57,918 nucleotides of DNA, taken from positions 1-57,918 of the forward strand of contig DASUSH010000106.1 of NCBI GenBank assembly GCA_036375215.1. The letters are read 5' to 3'. Positions 29,730-38,903 of the stretch are shown one piece after another (the stretch's first letter is position 1; each line of letters opens with the position of its first letter). A model generated the notes under the pieces. It ran no database searches and was not told the DNA's origin. It worked only from the letters and a program-made list of their open reading frames with translations. The position numbers and the translations under genes are program-made. The DNA is from DASUSH01 sp036375215 (GTDB lineage Bacteria; Actinomycetota; Thermoleophilia; Solirubrobacterales; 70-9).

Positions 29730-31400
29730 TCAGATCGCCGGCGTGTGGCGCTCGATGATGCGCTCGAAGTCGACGCCGGCGGGCAGCGTCCCGAAGGCCC
29801 GGCCCCAGTCGCCGCCGAGCCGCGAGGCGCAGAACGCGTCGGCGACCGCCGGGTCGGCGTGGCGGACGACGAGCGAGCCCTGCAGCGCCAGCGCCATCCG
29901 CTCGACCAGGCTCCGGGCGCGCGTCTCGATCGCCTCGAGGTCGCCGAGCTCGGCGCGGAGGCGGTCGGCGTGCTCGTCGAGGCGGCGGTCCGCGCCGCGG
30001 GCCTCGTCGACCTCGGCGAAGAACGCCTCCAGCGCCCGCGGGCTGCGCGCCATCGCGCGCAGGACGTCGAGGCACTGGACGTTGCCCGACCCCTCCCAGA
30101 TCGAGTTCAGCGGCGCCTCGCGGTAGAGCCGCGGCATCCCCGACTCCTCCACGTAGCCGTTGCCGCCGAGGCACTCGAGCGCCTCGGCCGCGTGCACCGG
30201 GCCGCGCTTGGTGTGCCAGTACTTGAGCACCGCGTTCGAGATCCGCTTGAGCTGCTCGGCCTCCTCGTCGCCCGCGCTCGCCTCGTCGTAGGCGCGGGCG
30301 AGGCGCATGGCCGCGATCGTCGCCGCCTCCGCCTCGACCGCGAGGTCGGCGAGCACGTTCTGCATCAGCGGCTGCTCGTTCAGCACCTTGCCGAACGCCG
30401 AGCGGTGGGCGGTGTGCCAGGTCGCGCCCGCGACGCCGGCGCGGAAGCCCGCGGCGCCGCCGAGCGAGCAGTCGAGGCGCGTGTGGTTGACCATCTCGAT
30501 GATCGTCGCCACCCCGCGGCCCTCCTCGCCGACGAGCCGTCCCCAGGCGCCCCGGAACTCGACCTCCGACGACGCGTTCGAGCGGTTGCCGAGCTTGTCC
30601 TTGAGCCGCTGGATCTGAATCGCGTTGCGCTCGCCGTCCGGGGTGAAGCGCGGCATGAAGAAGCACGAGATCCCGGCTTCGGCCTGGGCGAGGACGAGGA
30701 AGGCGTCGCACATCGGCGCCGACATGAACCACTTGTGGCCCGAGATCTCGTACTCGGTGCCGGGCCCGCCGCCGTTCAGGGGCCGCGCCGTGGTCAGGTT
30801 GGCGCGCACGTCGGAGCCGCCCTGCTTCTCGGTCATGCCCATCCCGCAGAGCGCCCCCTTCTTGTCCGGGGCCGGGACCATGCGCTCGTCGTAGGAGAGG
30901 GCGAGGAAGCGCGGCTCCCATTCGGCGGCGATCTCGGGCTGCTTGCGGAGCGCGGGGATCGCCGAGTACGTCATCGAGATCGGGCAGCCGACCCCGGCCT
31001 CGACCTGGCCGAGCAGCATGAAGAGCGCGCCACGGGCGACGTGGGCACCGGGCTGCGGCTCGCGCCACGGCAGCGCGTGCAGGCCGTGCTCTACGCCGAG
31101 CCCGAGCAGCTCGTGCCAGGCGGGGTGGAACTCGACCTCGTCGATGCGGTTGCCGAACCGGTCGTGGGTGCGCAGCTTCGGCGGGTACTCGTTCGCCTCG
31201 GCGCCCGCGCGGATCACGGCCGGGCGGCCGCAGATCGCCCCGAGCTCTCGGGCCCGCTCCTCGGCCCTCTCGCCGCCCTCGCGGCGCAGCGCCTCGACCA
31301 GCACCTCGTCCGAGGTGAAGACGTTGTGGCCCTCGAGCGGCGAGGCCTGGTTTGTGACCTCGTGGGTGGCGCGGCCGGCGGACATCTCAAGCGTGGACAA
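29730..31400 (-). CDS. aidB: AidB-type acyl-CoA dehydrogenase
   Basis: 556 residues, longer than ordinary acyl-CoA dehydrogenases and equal to AidB. N-terminal AidB-specific part with KLRTHDRFGNRIDEVEFHPAWH, then FAD-domain signatures GMGMTEKQGGSDVRANLT and ISGHKWFMSAPMCDAFLVLAQ, and the catalytic Glu in REAPLNSIWEGSGNVQCLDVLR. In E. coli AidB is induced during alkylation stress and binds DNA; many homologues act as short branched acyl-CoA dehydrogenases, so the role here is open. It overlaps the upstream TetR gene by 14 nt. Confidence 0.92.
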   Translation of the reverse strand: MSTLEMSAGRATHEVTNQASPLEGHNVFTSDEVLVEALRREGGERAEERARELGAICGRPAVIRAGAEANEYPPKLRTHDRFGNRIDEVEFHPAWHELLGLGVEHGLHALPWREPQPGAHVARGALFMLLGQVEAGVGCPISMTYSAIPALRKQPEIAAEWEPRFLALSYDERMVPAPDKKGALCGMGMTEKQGGSDVRANLTTARPLNGGGPGTEYEISGHKWFMSAPMCDAFLVLAQAEAGISCFFMPRFTPDGERNAIQIQRLKDKLGNRSNASSEVEFRGAWGRLVGEEGRGVATIIEMVNHTRLDCSLGGAAGFRAGVAGATWHTAHRSAFGKVLNEQPLMQNVLADLAVEAEAATIAAMRLARAYDEASAGDEEAEQLKRISNAVLKYWHTKRGPVHAAEALECLGGNGYVEESGMPRLYREAPLNSIWEGSGNVQCLDVLRAMARSPRALEAFFAEVDEARGADRRLDEHADRLRAELGDLEAIETRARSLVERMALALQGSLVVRHADPAVADAFCASRLGGDWGRAFGTLPAGVDFERIIERHTPAI

Positions 31401-32019
31401 GGCTGGGCTCCTTTGCTCCGGTGACTGAGCGTACGCAGAAGTCGGTGATCGCGGCGACGACGCCGCCGGCGTCGCGATCGGCGGCGGTGGGGGAGAGCGG
31501 GCCGACGAGCGCCTCGCCGATCGCGCCGACGAGCGCGGCGCCGGCGAGCCCGGGGTCCTGGGCGGGCAGCTCCCCGGCCTCGATTCCGGCGGCGATCATG
31601 CCCGCGAAGACGTCGCGGTAGGCGCGGCGGAAGGCGAGGCGCTCGGCCTCGACGCCGGGGTCGAAGGGCTCGGCGAGCAGCGCGTAGGCGAGCCGCCGGC
31701 CGCGCAGGGCGCGCCGGGCGAACGCCTCGACGGCCGCGGCGATCCGCTCGGCGGCGTCGCCGGAAGTGGACTCGGCGACGGCGGCGAGCGCGTCGACCTC
31801 GCGCTGGGAGGCCTCGCGGAAGACCTCGGCGAAGAGGCCTGCCTTCGACGGGAAGTGGCGGTAGACGGTGCCGGTGGCGACGCCGGCGGCGCTCGCCACC
31901 GCCGAGACCTGCGCCTCCGCGTAGCCGCCGCGGGCGATCAGCTCACGCGCGGACGCGACGATCCGCGCCCGGACCTCCGCCTTGCGGGCCTCGGTGCGCT
32001 CGGTCGAACGGTATGCCAC
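31387..32019 (-). CDS. TetR/AcrR family transcriptional regulator
   Basis: 210 residues. HTH at about residues 15-60: RARIVASARELIARGGYAEAQVSAVASAAGVATGTVYRHFPSKAGL. The C-terminal ligand domain is helical with a TetR_C-type GELPAQDPGLAGAALVGAIGEALVGPLSP. GTG at 32019 is the start: it opens just before the basic arm and just after a perfect operator palindrome; a longer open frame upstream is non-coding shadow. Encoded between a DHA2 exporter and aidB on the same strand, so it likely represses its own transcription and aidB, possibly also the exporter. Confidence 0.92.
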   Translation of the reverse strand: MAYRSTERTEARKAEVRARIVASARELIARGGYAEAQVSAVASAAGVATGTVYRHFPSKAGLFAEVFREASQREVDALAAVAESTSGDAAERIAAAVEAFARRALRGRRLAYALLAEPFDPGVEAERLAFRRAYRDVFAGMIAAGIEAGELPAQDPGLAGAALVGAIGEALVGPLSPTAADRDAGGVVAAITDFCVRSVTGAKEPSLVHA

Positions 32020-32021
32020 AT

Positions 32022-32054
32022 AAGAAGTGAACCAGGATTCACTTCTTGTGTCAA
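32022..32054 (-). promoter_or_regulatory. TetR operator (perfect 10+10 inverted repeat) and -35
   Basis: AAGAAGTGAA-N6-TTCACTTCTT at 32022-32047, starting 2 bp from the TetR GTG. A consensus TTGACA -35 lies at 32054-32049, directly abutting it on the minus strand. The spacing places the likely -10 within the palindrome. Confidence 0.7.
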
Positions 32055-32063
32055 GGCGCTCGC

Positions 32064-33626
32064 CTAGGTGGGGCCGGGGGCGGCGTCCTCGCCCGAGACC
32101 GGCGCTTCGACCTTGCCTCCGGGCATCCCGATCAGGGCGATCACGAAGGCGACCGCCATCGCCCCCGCCATCGCGTAGAAGACCGTCCGGCTCGACATCG
32201 CGTAGTCGATCTGGATCGCGTCGAAGACCTCCTTCGCCTTCGAGCCCGCGTGCTCGGCGAGGCTCGAGGAGTCGCCGCCGCCGGCGCCGGCGACCGCCGC
32301 GGCGATCTCGTCCGCCTTCTCGGTGGGGATCCCCTCCGAGCCCAGCGTCGTCTCGAGGTTGGAGCGGTTCTGGACGATCAGGACCGAGCCGAGCACGGCG
32401 AGCCCGAGGCTCGACCCGAAGTTCCGCACGGTCTGCGTGATCCCGGTGACCTCGCCGTAGCTCGCCCGCGGGGCGCGGTTGATCGCGTCGGTGTTGGCCG
32501 GCCCCAGGACGAGGCCGACCCCGGCGCCGGCGATCACGATGAAGTACCACTGGTCGTTGAAGTCGAGGTCGGTGAGGCTGTGGCCCCAGAGGAAGAGGCC
32601 GACCGCGGTGACCGCGCAGCCGAGCACGACCGCGGGACGGGCGCCGACGCTGTCGAGGATGCGGCCGCCGAACTGCGAGGCGACGGCGAAGCCCGCGAAG
32701 AAGGTGAGCAGGTAGAGCCCCGCGTTGGAGGCGTCGTAGCCGAGCGAGATCTGCGAGTAGGTGCTGCCGAAGAAGAACAGCGGCACGAACGGGATCATCA
32801 GGATGAAGAGGATCACGTTGTCGACGAAGAACGCGCGGCTCTGGAAGATCCGCATGTTGAGCAGCGGGTGCTCGACCCGCCGCTCGAAGGCGACGAATGC
32901 GGCCAGGATCAGGAGGCCGGCGACGACGCAGCCGATCGTGCGGGCGTCCCCCCAGCCCCAGGTCCCCGCCTGCTGCAGACCCAGGACCGCGAGCGCCATG
33001 CCGGCCGTGACGAGGACCGCGCCGCGGTAATCGATCGGCGCCGGGCGCTTCTCGTTCTCGGGCTTCGAGATCGTGATCAGCGTCAGGGCGATGATCGCGA
33101 TCGGGATGTTGACCCAGAAGATCGCGCGCCAGTCGATCTCGGTGAGGTAGCCGCCCGCGATCGGGCCCACCGAGGTGAGGCCGCCGGTGATCGCGAAGAA
33201 GATCGCCATCGCCTTGCCGCGCTCTGAGACCGGGAAGGACGCGATCACGATCGCGAGCGCCGCCGGCATCATCACCGCCGCGCCGGCGCCCTGGATCACC
33301 CGGAAGACGATGATCCAGGCCTCGGCCTCGCCGCCGTCGCCGGGTGTCGCGCCGCAGAGCGCCGAGGCGGTCGCGAAGATGATCACGCCGATGATCACCA
33401 TCCGGCGGTGGCCGAGGATGTCGGCGATCCGCCCGCCGAAGGCGAAGAGCGCGGACAGCGACAGCAGGTAGCCGTTGATCACCCACTGCAGCCCCGTGGA
33501 CGTGAGCCCGAGGTCCTCCTGCAGCTCGGGGATCGCGATCGCGACGATCGTCTGGTCGATGAACATCATCGCGACCGCGAAGATCATCGCGGCGAGGATC
33601 AGGTTCTTGCTCTTGCCTTCGGCCAT
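32064..33626 (-). CDS. DHA2-family (EmrB/QacA) major facilitator exporter
   Basis: 520 residues, 14 predicted helices. Motif D1/A region: FIDQTIVAIAIPELQEDLG in helix 1, GGRIADILGHRRM between helices 2 and 3 (motif A), and RVIQGAGAAVMMPAALAIV in helix 4 (motif B); motif C GLTSVGPIAGGYLTE in helix 5. Proton-coupled drug or metabolite efflux. Runs toward the TetR gene (44-bp gap), a usual arrangement for a regulated pump. Start ATG with TAGGGT 9 nt upstream. Confidence 0.94.
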   Translation of the reverse strand: MAEGKSKNLILAAMIFAVAMMFIDQTIVAIAIPELQEDLGLTSTGLQWVINGYLLSLSALFAFGGRIADILGHRRMVIIGVIIFATASALCGATPGDGGEAEAWIIVFRVIQGAGAAVMMPAALAIVIASFPVSERGKAMAIFFAITGGLTSVGPIAGGYLTEIDWRAIFWVNIPIAIIALTLITISKPENEKRPAPIDYRGAVLVTAGMALAVLGLQQAGTWGWGDARTIGCVVAGLLILAAFVAFERRVEHPLLNMRIFQSRAFFVDNVILFILMIPFVPLFFFGSTYSQISLGYDASNAGLYLLTFFAGFAVASQFGGRILDSVGARPAVVLGCAVTAVGLFLWGHSLTDLDFNDQWYFIVIAGAGVGLVLGPANTDAINRAPRASYGEVTGITQTVRNFGSSLGLAVLGSVLIVQNRSNLETTLGSEGIPTEKADEIAAAVAGAGGGDSSSLAEHAGSKAKEVFDAIQIDYAMSSRTVFYAMAGAMAVAFVIALIGMPGGKVEAPVSGEDAAPGPT

Positions 33627-33635
33627 CGGCGCGGG

Positions 33636-33641
33636 ACCCTA
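33636..33641 (-). promoter_or_regulatory. Leaderless-type -10 box TAGGGT for the DHA2 exporter
   Basis: TAGGGT ends 9 nt before the ATG at 33626. Its TAG is the stop codon of the metallo-beta-lactamase-fold gene upstream. Confidence 0.45.
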
Positions 33642-34646
33642 CTCAGCCTGCTCGATCGCCGTCCAGCGCTCTGGGTCATCCCCCTGACGTCGGGCCCTGC
33701 CGGTCGCCTCGAGATGGCGCAGGTAGCAGAGCGTCTCCATCAGCCACCAGTTGCCGGTGCGCTCGTCGAGCGCCTGCCCGTGGACGTGCGGCTGGACCTC
33801 GAGCGCGGTCAGCTCCTCGCCCTCGATCGCGGCGAGCGCGTTCGCGACCCGCTCGCCGACGAGCTCGCGGTTGGCGTTCACGTGGGCGCGGACATCGGTG
33901 AAGGTGCGGCCGTGGCCGGGCAGGCACAGCCGGGCGTCGAGCTCGTCGACGGCCTCCAGCGAGCTGAGGAACTCGCCCGCCGGGTCGGGCGTGTAGCCGT
34001 AGTCGTAGAAGAGCGAGACCCGGCCGAGCAGGTGGTCGCCGGAGATCAGCAGGCGGCGCTCGGGCTGGAACAGGCAGACGTGCGAGGGCGCGTGCCCCGG
34101 GGTCTCGATCGCCCGCCAGGACCCGAGGTCGGTCTCGACCACGACCCCGTTCGTGAGCTCGCGGTCGGGCGGGACGATCCCGGCGACGCCGAAGTCCTGG
34201 CCCTTGCGCGACTCGCGGTATGCGGCGAGCGCGGCCTCGGGCACCCCGCTCTGGCGGGCGACCTCGAGGCGCGCCTCGAGCCAAGCGTCGGGGTCGGAGG
34301 CGGCGCGGGTCATGTGCTCGTGGTCCGGGTGCATCCAGAGCTCGCAGCCGGTGCGCTCGACGATCGTCGCCGCCTGCCCGTAGTGGTCGGAGTGCGCGTG
34401 GGTGCAGACCAGGAGACGGACGCCGTCGAGCTCGAGCCCGACCATCTCGAGGGCGCGCTCGAGCTGCTTCATCGAGCCCGGCTCGTGGATGCCGGTGTCG
34501 AAGAGGACGAAGCCGTCGCCGGACGCGACGGCCCAGGCGTTGCCGTGCGGCACGCCGGGCCACGGCAGCGGCAGCCGCAGGCGGTACACACCCGGGAGGG
34601 TCCGCTCGCCGCGGCCGAGCTCACGCTTTCGGTCCGGGCCGGGCAC
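33639..34646 (-). CDS. Metallo-beta-lactamase-fold hydrolase with C-terminal helical domain
   Basis: 335 residues. Dinuclear zinc motif THAHSDHYGQA (about residue 83), then IETPGHAPSHVCLF (third His), SGDHLLG (bridging Asp) and LPGHGRTF (last His). The C-terminal 80 residues (RELVGERVANALAAIEGEELTALEV... ) resemble the wHTH-like tail of LACTB2-type proteins. These hydrolyse thioesters or RNA; the substrate here is not known. GTG start with TAGGCT 6 nt upstream. Confidence 0.9.
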   Translation of the reverse strand: MPGPDRKRELGRGERTLPGVYRLRLPLPWPGVPHGNAWAVASGDGFVLFDTGIHEPGSMKQLERALEMVGLELDGVRLLVCTHAHSDHYGQAATIVERTGCELWMHPDHEHMTRAASDPDAWLEARLEVARQSGVPEAALAAYRESRKGQDFGVAGIVPPDRELTNGVVVETDLGSWRAIETPGHAPSHVCLFQPERRLLISGDHLLGRVSLFYDYGYTPDPAGEFLSSLEAVDELDARLCLPGHGRTFTDVRAHVNANRELVGERVANALAAIEGEELTALEVQPHVHGQALDERTGNWWLMETLCYLRHLEATGRARRQGDDPERWTAIEQAE

Positions 34647-34652
34647 GGCCGC

Positions 34653-34658
34653 AGCCTA
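34653..34658 (-). promoter_or_regulatory. Leaderless-type -10 box TAGGCT
   Basis: TAGGCT ends 6 nt before the GTG at 34646 and precedes the stop region of the lipoprotein gene. Confidence 0.45.
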
Positions 34659-34666
34659 CGGGGCGG

Positions 34667-35508
34667 CTAGCCGCAGTCGTAGAGCTCGATCGCGATCGAG
34701 CCCCCGATGCCCGACCCGGCTCCGCGCGTGGCGTCCTCGTCCTCCGGCGTAGGGGTGACGGTGGCCTCGACGAGGTCGCCGTCCACCTCGGGCTCACCGA
34801 CCGCGGCGTCACCGGCACCCGTCGTCAAGAGCGGGACCTCGTCGGCCACGCGGTCCGCCTGGGCCCCGTCGTCGATCCGCAGGACCACCGCGACCTCGGG
34901 CTCGCCGATCTCGCGACCCGCCGCCCAGCCGGTGATGCAGCCCTCGTCCGGTGTCACCCCACTGGCCTCCTCGTCGCCGGCCACGGCCCGCTCGGCCTGC
35001 TCGGCGGTCGAGGCGACGACGATCCGCCCGTCGCCGGCGTCGCCTACGAACGGGAGCACCGGCTCGGGACCGGCGGATTCGCCGACGAGGACGTCCCCGT
35101 TGCGCTCGAAGCCCCCTTCCTCGAGCTCCTGCGCGATCTCGTCGAAGGACTGGTCGCTCTGCAGCAGCGTGACGGATCCGTCGTCGCCCACTCCCGCCGC
35201 CGCGGCGCTCACCTGCGAGTGGTCGATCGCCTCGCCGACCGCGTCAAGTTCGAAGTACTTCACCCGCGAGTCCTGAACGTGGGGAAGCGTCGGGCTTGCG
35301 GCAGAGACGAACTCGGCGAGCGGGTCGCCTTCCTCGCGGTTCCTCAGCGCGTCCCAGTCGGCGGGGTCGGCGTCGTCCGGGAGGCCGAGCTCCTCGCGGG
35401 CGGCCTCGAGGTCGAGGTAGAGGCCCTGCTTTGGGTCGCCCGGCAGGCGGCCGCGAGCTCCGCTGCAGCGGCGAGGCACACCAAAGCCACGCCCCTCCCG
35501 ATGAACAT
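34667..35508 (-). CDS. Exported lipoprotein-like protein, probably frameshifted near its N terminus
   Basis: The main frame (up to GTG 35479, 270 residues) encodes a secreted-type domain: ELDAVGEAIDHSQVSAAAAG, then TLLQSDQSFDEIAQELEEGGFERNGDVLVG, IVVASTAEQAERAVAG and a single final Cys. It has no signal peptide. In another frame, ATG 35508 opens a lipoprotein signal (MFIGRGVALVCLAAAAELAAAC) and has a TAGGCT box 7 nt upstream. The two frames would join with a one-base shift around 35430-35478. Either a sequencing error or a real frameshift has split the gene; without a shift only GTG 35479 is usable. Family resembles actinobacterial DUF3352-like lipoproteins; function unknown. Confidence 0.6.
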
Positions 35509-35515
35509 CGTTCCG

Positions 35516-35533
35516 AGCCTACCCCGATAGCAT
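35516..35533. promoter_or_regulatory. Divergent leaderless promoters, lipoprotein gene and icd
   Basis: Minus strand TAGGCT (35521-35516) ends 7 nt before ATG 35508; plus strand TAGCAT (35528-35533) ends 10 nt before the icd ATG. The whole gap is 35 bp. Confidence 0.5.
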
Positions 35534-35543
35534 CGCGCGCCGC

Positions 35544-36761
35544 ATGGCGAAGATCGAAGTCCGCAAGCCGATCGTCGAGCTCGACGGCGACGAGATGACC
35601 CGGATCATCTGGGCCTTCATCAAGGACAAGCTGATCCTGCCCTACCTCGACGTCGAGCTCATCTATTTCGACCTCGGGATCGAGAGCCGCGACGAGACCG
35701 AGGACCAGATCACGGTCGACGCCGCGAACGCGATCAAGGAGCACGGCGTCGGCGTCAAGTGCGCCACGATCACCCCGGACGAGGCCCGGGTCAAGGAGTT
35801 CGGCCTCAAAGAGATGTACCGCTCCCCGAACGGGACGATCCGCAACATCCTCGGCGGCGTCATCTTCCGCGAGCCCATCGTGATCTCGAACATCCCGCGG
35901 CTGGTGCCCGGGTGGACGAAGCCGATCATCATCGGTCGCCACGCCTTCGGCGACCAGTATCGCGCCACCGACACCCTGATCCCCGGCGCGGGCAAGCTGA
36001 TGCTCTCCTTCCACCCGTCCGGCGACGGCGACCCGATCGAGCTCGAGGTCTACGACTTCCCGGAGGGCGGCGGCGTCGCGATGGCGATGTACAACCTCGA
36101 CGACTCGATCCGCGACTTCGCCCGCGCCTCGTTCCGCTACGCCCTCGATCGCGAGTACCCGGTCTACATGTCGACCAAGAACACGATCATGAAGACCTAC
36201 GACGGGCGCTTCAAGGACCTCTTCCAGGAGATCTTCGACGCCGAGTTCTCCGACGATTTCGAGGCGAAGGGCCTCACGTACGAGCACCGCCTGATCGACG
36301 ACATGGTCGCCGCGGCGCTGAAGTGGGAGGGCGGCTACGTCTGGGCCTGCAAGAACTACGACGGCGACGTGCAGTCCGACACCGTCGCCCAGGGCTTCGG
36401 CTCGCTCGGGCTGATGACGAGCGTGCTGATGACCCCCGACGGCAAGACCGTCGAGGCCGAGGCCGCGCATGGAACCGTCACCCGCCACTTCCGCCGCCAC
36501 CAGAAGGGGGAGGCGACCTCGACAAACCCGATCGCCTCGATCTTCGCCTGGACCCGGGCGCTTGCGGCGCGCGGGCGGATGGACGAGACCCCCGAGGTCA
36601 TCGAGTTCGCCGAGACCCTCGAGCGCGTGTGTGTCGAGACCGTGGAGAGCGGGAAGATGACCAAGGACCTGGCGCTCCTCGTCGGCGACGATCAGGAGTT
36701 CCAGACGACCGAGGAGTTCCTCGCCTCGATCGACGAGAACCTGCAGGGCGCGGTCGGCTAG
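35544..36761 (+). CDS. icd: NADP-dependent isocitrate dehydrogenase (eukaryal-type, subfamily II)
   Basis: 405 residues. Oxidative decarboxylation of isocitrate to 2-oxoglutarate. The sequence follows the homodimeric eukaryal type: VELDGDEMTRIIW at the N terminus, KCATITPDEARV, SPNGTIRNILGGVIFREPI, RHAFGDQYRATD, TKNTIMKTYDGRFKD, YEHRLIDDMVAAALKWEGGYVWACKNYDGDVQSD (metal Asp residues) and EAAHGTVTRHFR near the NADP site. Followed 33 bp later by mdh, so two adjacent TCA-cycle steps are co-encoded. ATG start with a TAGCAT box. Confidence 0.97.
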   Translation: MAKIEVRKPIVELDGDEMTRIIWAFIKDKLILPYLDVELIYFDLGIESRDETEDQITVDAANAIKEHGVGVKCATITPDEARVKEFGLKEMYRSPNGTIRNILGGVIFREPIVISNIPRLVPGWTKPIIIGRHAFGDQYRATDTLIPGAGKLMLSFHPSGDGDPIELEVYDFPEGGGVAMAMYNLDDSIRDFARASFRYALDREYPVYMSTKNTIMKTYDGRFKDLFQEIFDAEFSDDFEAKGLTYEHRLIDDMVAAALKWEGGYVWACKNYDGDVQSDTVAQGFGSLGLMTSVLMTPDGKTVEAEAAHGTVTRHFRRHQKGEATSTNPIASIFAWTRALAARGRMDETPEVIEFAETLERVCVETVESGKMTKDLALLVGDDQEFQTTEEFLASIDENLQGAVG

Positions 36762-36794
36762 CGCCCCCACCAACCCGAAGGAGACCTGGAAACA

Positions 36795-37784
<990 letters not shown>

Positions 37785-37785
37785 A

Positions 37786-37865
37786 CCTGCCACCCGAGGG
37801 GTCTGACCCCAAAGGGTCAGGCCGACCTGCCACCCGAGGGGTCTGACCCCAAAGGGTCAGGTCGG
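37786..37865 (+). repeat. REP pair between convergent mdh and AT-hook protein genes
   Basis: Two copies (37797-37825, 37837-37865), each preceded by ACCTGCCACCCG. The core GGGGTCTGACCCC matches the copies around the RAYT gene, but the next arm reads AAAGGGTCAG, which makes CTGACCC-N4-GGGTCAG a perfect 7+7 stem. The outer GACCTG and CAGGTC also pair. It begins 2 bp after the mdh stop and ends 2 bp before the facing stop. Confidence 0.9.
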
Positions 37866-37867
37866 GG

Positions 37868-38245
37868 TCAGCCGGCGGGGTGGTACCCGCGGCCCTCCTT
37901 GCGGACGAGTCCCTCCGTCTCGAGCTCGCCCATCACGCGGTACATGTAATTCGGCGCGATCTTCATCTCCTTGGCGATCTGGCCGGCGGAGATTCCCGGG
38001 TTGGCGGCGACCATCTTCACCGCCTGGTCGCGGCGGGTGCCCCCGCGACGGCGGCGGCGGCGACGCCCGCCGGCGGAGGTGGCGGCGCGATTGCGCGAGC
38101 CGCGGGGCCGGCCCGGGCCGCGGCGGCCGCCACCGAGGTCGGAGAGCGCCTTCCGCACCTGGGCGCGCTCGTCGTCGAGCTCGCGCAGGCGGTCCTGAAG
38201 CAGGTTGCGGACCTGGTCGATCGTGTCACTTCCCTGGGATGCCAT
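37868..38245 (-). CDS. Small DNA-binding protein: coiled coil, AT-hook, winged helix
   Basis: 125 residues. Residues 8-37 form an amphipathic coiled coil with alternating acidic and basic residues. Residues 43-52 are an AT-hook (GPGRPRGSRN), followed by an Arg-rich patch (61-67). Residues 72-122 are a winged helix-turn-helix with AVKMVAANPGISAGQIAKEM and ETEGLVRKEGRGYH. The layout recalls nucleoid-associated or H-NS-like proteins, with dimerisation at one end and AT-rich minor-groove binding in the middle. I do not know a named family. A perfect palindrome covers its own -10 box, which suggests autoregulation. Confidence 0.8.
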   Translation of the reverse strand: MASQGSDTIDQVRNLLQDRLRELDDERAQVRKALSDLGGGRRGPGRPRGSRNRAATSAGGRRRRRRRGGTRRDQAVKMVAANPGISAGQIAKEMKIAPNYMYRVMGELETEGLVRKEGRGYHPAG

Positions 38246-38250
38246 GGAAG

Positions 38251-38265
38251 TAACAGTAACTGTTA
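38251..38265 (-). promoter_or_regulatory. Autoregulatory palindrome over the -10 box TACTGT
   Basis: TAACAGT-A-ACTGTTA is a perfect 7+7 inverted repeat. TACTGT (38258-38253), 7 nt before the ATG at 38245, lies at its centre. The last three bases are the TAA stop of the upstream hydroxylase gene. Confidence 0.6.
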
Positions 38266-38889
38266 GCGCGCGCTGCGATTGCGAGGCAGCGTGCGGAACA
38301 CCACGTCCCAGATCGGGCTGGAAACACCGAACCCGTAACGGTGATCCTGGAAGTGGTGGCGCATGTGCTGTTCGCGAAGCCGCTTGCCGAGGTCTGACTT
38401 CGGCACGTAATGGTGAAGGTAATAGTGGGTGTAGTCGTAGGCGAGATAACCGATCAGGAACCCGGCGAACAGCGGGAACGCGGTCGGCAGGCCGAAGGCG
38501 AGGTAGAAGAGGCCGAAGAAGAGCGCCGCCAGCGGGATGCTCGCGCCCGGCGGCATCACCAGCCGGAGCTTGTCGTTCGGGTGGTCGTGGTGGACGCCGT
38601 GGATGATGAAGTGCATCCGGCGGCCGAAGGCGTTGTCGGGCTCCCAGTGGAAGAACGTGCGGTGCAGCCAGTACTCGGAGAAGGTCCAGATCGCGAACCC
38701 GGCGAGCACCAGCAGCACGATCTCGAGCGCGCCCTGGCCGTCGCGGGCGCCGAGCCAGACGAGCGCGGCGATCACCGGCACGTAGATGATCGCGGGCACC
38801 GACGGGTGGATCCTCGAGAAGAAGTCGAGGAAGCGGTTCGCGAAGAGGGGCGGGGAAGCCGAGAGGCGGGCTGTGCGCTCGTGTGCCAT
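38263..38889 (-). CDS. Fatty acid hydroxylase/sterol desaturase superfamily membrane protein
   Basis: 208 residues, four helices. Diiron histidine boxes are EYWLHRTFFHW (about residue 73), IIHGVHHDHPND (about 96), HYYLHHYVP (about 157) and QHMRHHFQDHRYGFG (about 175). This arrangement matches fatty acid 2-hydroxylases (Scs7/FA2H-like) rather than C-4 sterol oxidases. The likely role is hydroxylation of membrane lipid acyl chains. ATG 38889 is set by TAGAAT 8 nt upstream; the longer open frame beyond it is shadow. Confidence 0.9.
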   Translation of the reverse strand: MAHERTARLSASPPLFANRFLDFFSRIHPSVPAIIYVPVIAALVWLGARDGQGALEIVLLVLAGFAIWTFSEYWLHRTFFHWEPDNAFGRRMHFIIHGVHHDHPNDKLRLVMPPGASIPLAALFFGLFYLAFGLPTAFPLFAGFLIGYLAYDYTHYYLHHYVPKSDLGKRLREQHMRHHFQDHRYGFGVSSPIWDVVFRTLPRNRSAR

Positions 38890-38897
38890 CGGCCTCG

Positions 38898-38903
38898 ATT
38901 CTA
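38898..38903 (-). promoter_or_regulatory. Leaderless-type -10 box TAGAAT
   Basis: TAGAAT ends 8 nt before the hydroxylase ATG at 38889. Confidence 0.5.
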
